In this document: in pieces, positions 63,077-64,000 of the stretch
Layout of the letters: each line of letters opens with the position of its first letter
Position numbering within the stretch: the first letter of the stretch is position 1
NCBI GenBank assembly: GCA_943787295.1
Contig: CALSLW010000001.1
Location: 62,001 to 126,000, forward strand
Origin: an uncultured Flavobacteriaceae bacterium
GTDB taxonomy: Bacteria > Bacteroidota > Bacteroidia > Flavobacteriales > Flavobacteriaceae
Length of the DNA: 64,000 bases
Direction of reading: 5' to 3'
Translations under genes and position numbers: made by a program
The notes under the pieces: model-generated
What the model saw: the letters and a program-made list of their open reading frames with translations, nothing else
The model's database searches: none
Told to the model about the DNA's origin: nothing

Positions 63077-64000
63077 GTGTTAACTGAATTAACCATCGCC
63101 AATTTTGCCTTAATCGATCACCTAGAGGTTAATTTCTCTAAGGGAATGACCAGCATTACCGGGGAAACAGGGGCTGGGAAGTCCATACTCTTAGGAGGAC
63201 TTGCACTGGTGCTGGGGAAACGGGCGGATTTATCCACTTTAAAGGATAAATCCAAGAAGTGTTTCGTCGATGCAACCTTCTCAATTAGTGCCTATGATCT
63301 AAAAGCTTTCTTTGATTCGGTGGATTTAGATTATGAACCCATTACCAGTATTAGAAGAGAAATTATACCCTCAGGAAAATCCAGAGCTTTTATCAATGAT
63401 ACTCCTGTTACTCTAGATGTTTTACAACAGTTAGGTGACCGTTTGATCGATGTTCACTCACAACATCAAACCCTCTCTGTAACCCAAGAAAGCTATCAAT
63501 TAGAAGTATTAGATGCCTTAGCACAAAATGGTCCAATATTAAAGTCTTATCAGCAAGAAAGAGAACGTTATACTACTTTAACCAAAGAAATTACTTTCCT
63601 TCAAAGTCAAAAATCTTCTTTAGAAGAAGAGCGCGACTACAATCGATTTCTGTTAGAAGAACTTCAAAAAGCCCCATTAGAAGAAGGAATTCTTGAAAAA
63701 CTTGAAGAAGAAATTCAACAATTAAGTCATGTAGAAGAGATTGAAATGCAACTCTCTAAATCCCTGCAGATTATTGAAGAAGAACAAATTGGTATTCAGT
63801 TGCAATTGACAGAAGTTCGCAATGCCATACAAAAAGTTGCTGGGATAAGCGATCATTATCAGCAACTATCTCAACGCCTAGACAGTTTATTGATTGAATT
63901 GAATGATGTCGCAGCAGAACTTAATCAATCCTTAGAACAATTAGAAGCAAATCCGGCTCGCTTAGAAGTAGTTAATGCTCAATTTCAACTTTTAAATGAC
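63077..64000 (+). CDS. recN: DNA repair protein RecN (5' part, GTG start)
   Basis: SMC-like ATPase for double-strand break repair; the window ends after 308 codons, so the coiled coil is partly and the second ATPase lobe wholly missing. Starts GTG at 63077: 'xLTELTIANFALIDHLEVNF', then Walker A 'ITGETGAGKSILLGGLALVLG' in part (about residues 29-49), 'LIDVHSQHQTLSVTQESYQ' and a long charged coiled coil ('QKSSLEEERDYNRFLLEELQ'). No closing stop is in the window. Own consensus promoter just upstream. Confidence 0.93.
   Translation, partial: MLTELTIANFALIDHLEVNFSKGMTSITGETGAGKSILLGGLALVLGKRADLSTLKDKSKKCFVDATFSISAYDLKAFFDSVDLDYEPITSIRREIIPSGKSRAFINDTPVTLDVLQQLGDRLIDVHSQHQTLSVTQESYQLEVLDALAQNGPILKSYQQERERYTTLTKEITFLQSQKSSLEEERDYNRFLLEELQKAPLEEGILEKLEEEIQQLSHVEEIEMQLSKSLQIIEEEQIGIQLQLTEVRNAIQKVAGISDHYQQLSQRLDSLLIELNDVAAELNQSLEQLEANPARLEVVNAQFQLLND

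Overview
The window reads as a stretch of chromosome from a marine-type member of the Flavobacteriaceae (Bacteroidota). The DNA is AT-rich and promoters follow the Bacteroidota pattern (TTTG, about 20 bases, TAnnTTTG). Start regions lack strong Shine-Dalgarno sequences. Gene content also fits: bacillithiol enzyme BshB1, DUF6095 beside murQ, DUF4835 after coaBC, a Bacteroidota-type RpoZ, split transketolase, a eukaryote-like NADP isocitrate dehydrogenase, a small T9SS-tail-like protein, and carotenoid genes under a MerR/B12 regulator. All assignments come from reading the sequence; no search was run.

Layout. 0-6 kb: DUF1599 protein, a lone DppB-like permease, tpiA-prmA-clpS, a glutathione peroxidase, a Cys/Met PLP enzyme and bshB1, all on + and tightly packed. 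6.1-10.1 kb: tRNA-His followed by a degenerate accessory island. The island holds many very small, overlapping minus-strand genes, two compact candidate small RNAs, a possible CDGSH-like peptide, a 5'-truncated BspA/cupredoxin surface protein and the C-terminal stub of a tyrosine recombinase. 10.1-19.4 kb: cspA, a two-TM microprotein, a histidine phosphatase, a DUF1295 membrane protein, small envelope proteins, an M28 peptidase, DUF3050, LysE, HMG-CoA lyase, guaB and the T9SS-tail-like protein. 19.5-24.4 kb: two SurA/parvulin chaperones, crtZ-crtB-merR on the minus strand (no crtI), tRNA-Leu and two identical tRNA-Lys. 24.4-31.3 kb: aroK, a phosphoribosyltransferase, YHS and ATP-grasp proteins, DinB, Hsp15, an FKBP lipoprotein with calcium-type repeats, a barrel protein and the two transketolase halves.

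31.5-41.6 kb: a frameshifted tgt, lptF/G, an EamA transporter, accA, dnaB, then convergent thrS-infC-rpmI-rplT (infC seems to start at AUA), DUF6095 and murQ. 41.8-48.2 kb: icd, rplS, trmD and degP. Here the usual trmD-rplS pair is split by about 2.6 kb carrying an NTF2-like protein, an AT-rich orphan gene, a barrel protein and four copies of a GC-rich palindromic repeat. 48.3-64 kb: dapF, a GNAT, mltG; rsmI-like, LMW-PTP and dnaA (minus); YbgC thioesterase, ribD; a GNAT, prmC, ligA; DUF6913, dapA; bamD, rpoZ, coaBC, DUF4835 and the start of recN, which runs off the window.

Most of the window is housekeeping. The parts that merit attention are the 6.2-10.1 kb island (including a possible hydrophobic-peptide/antisense-RNA pair), the repeat-bearing insert between trmD and rplS, the light/B12-type regulator next to a carotenoid cluster lacking crtI, the AUA start of infC, and the single-base frameshift in tgt.
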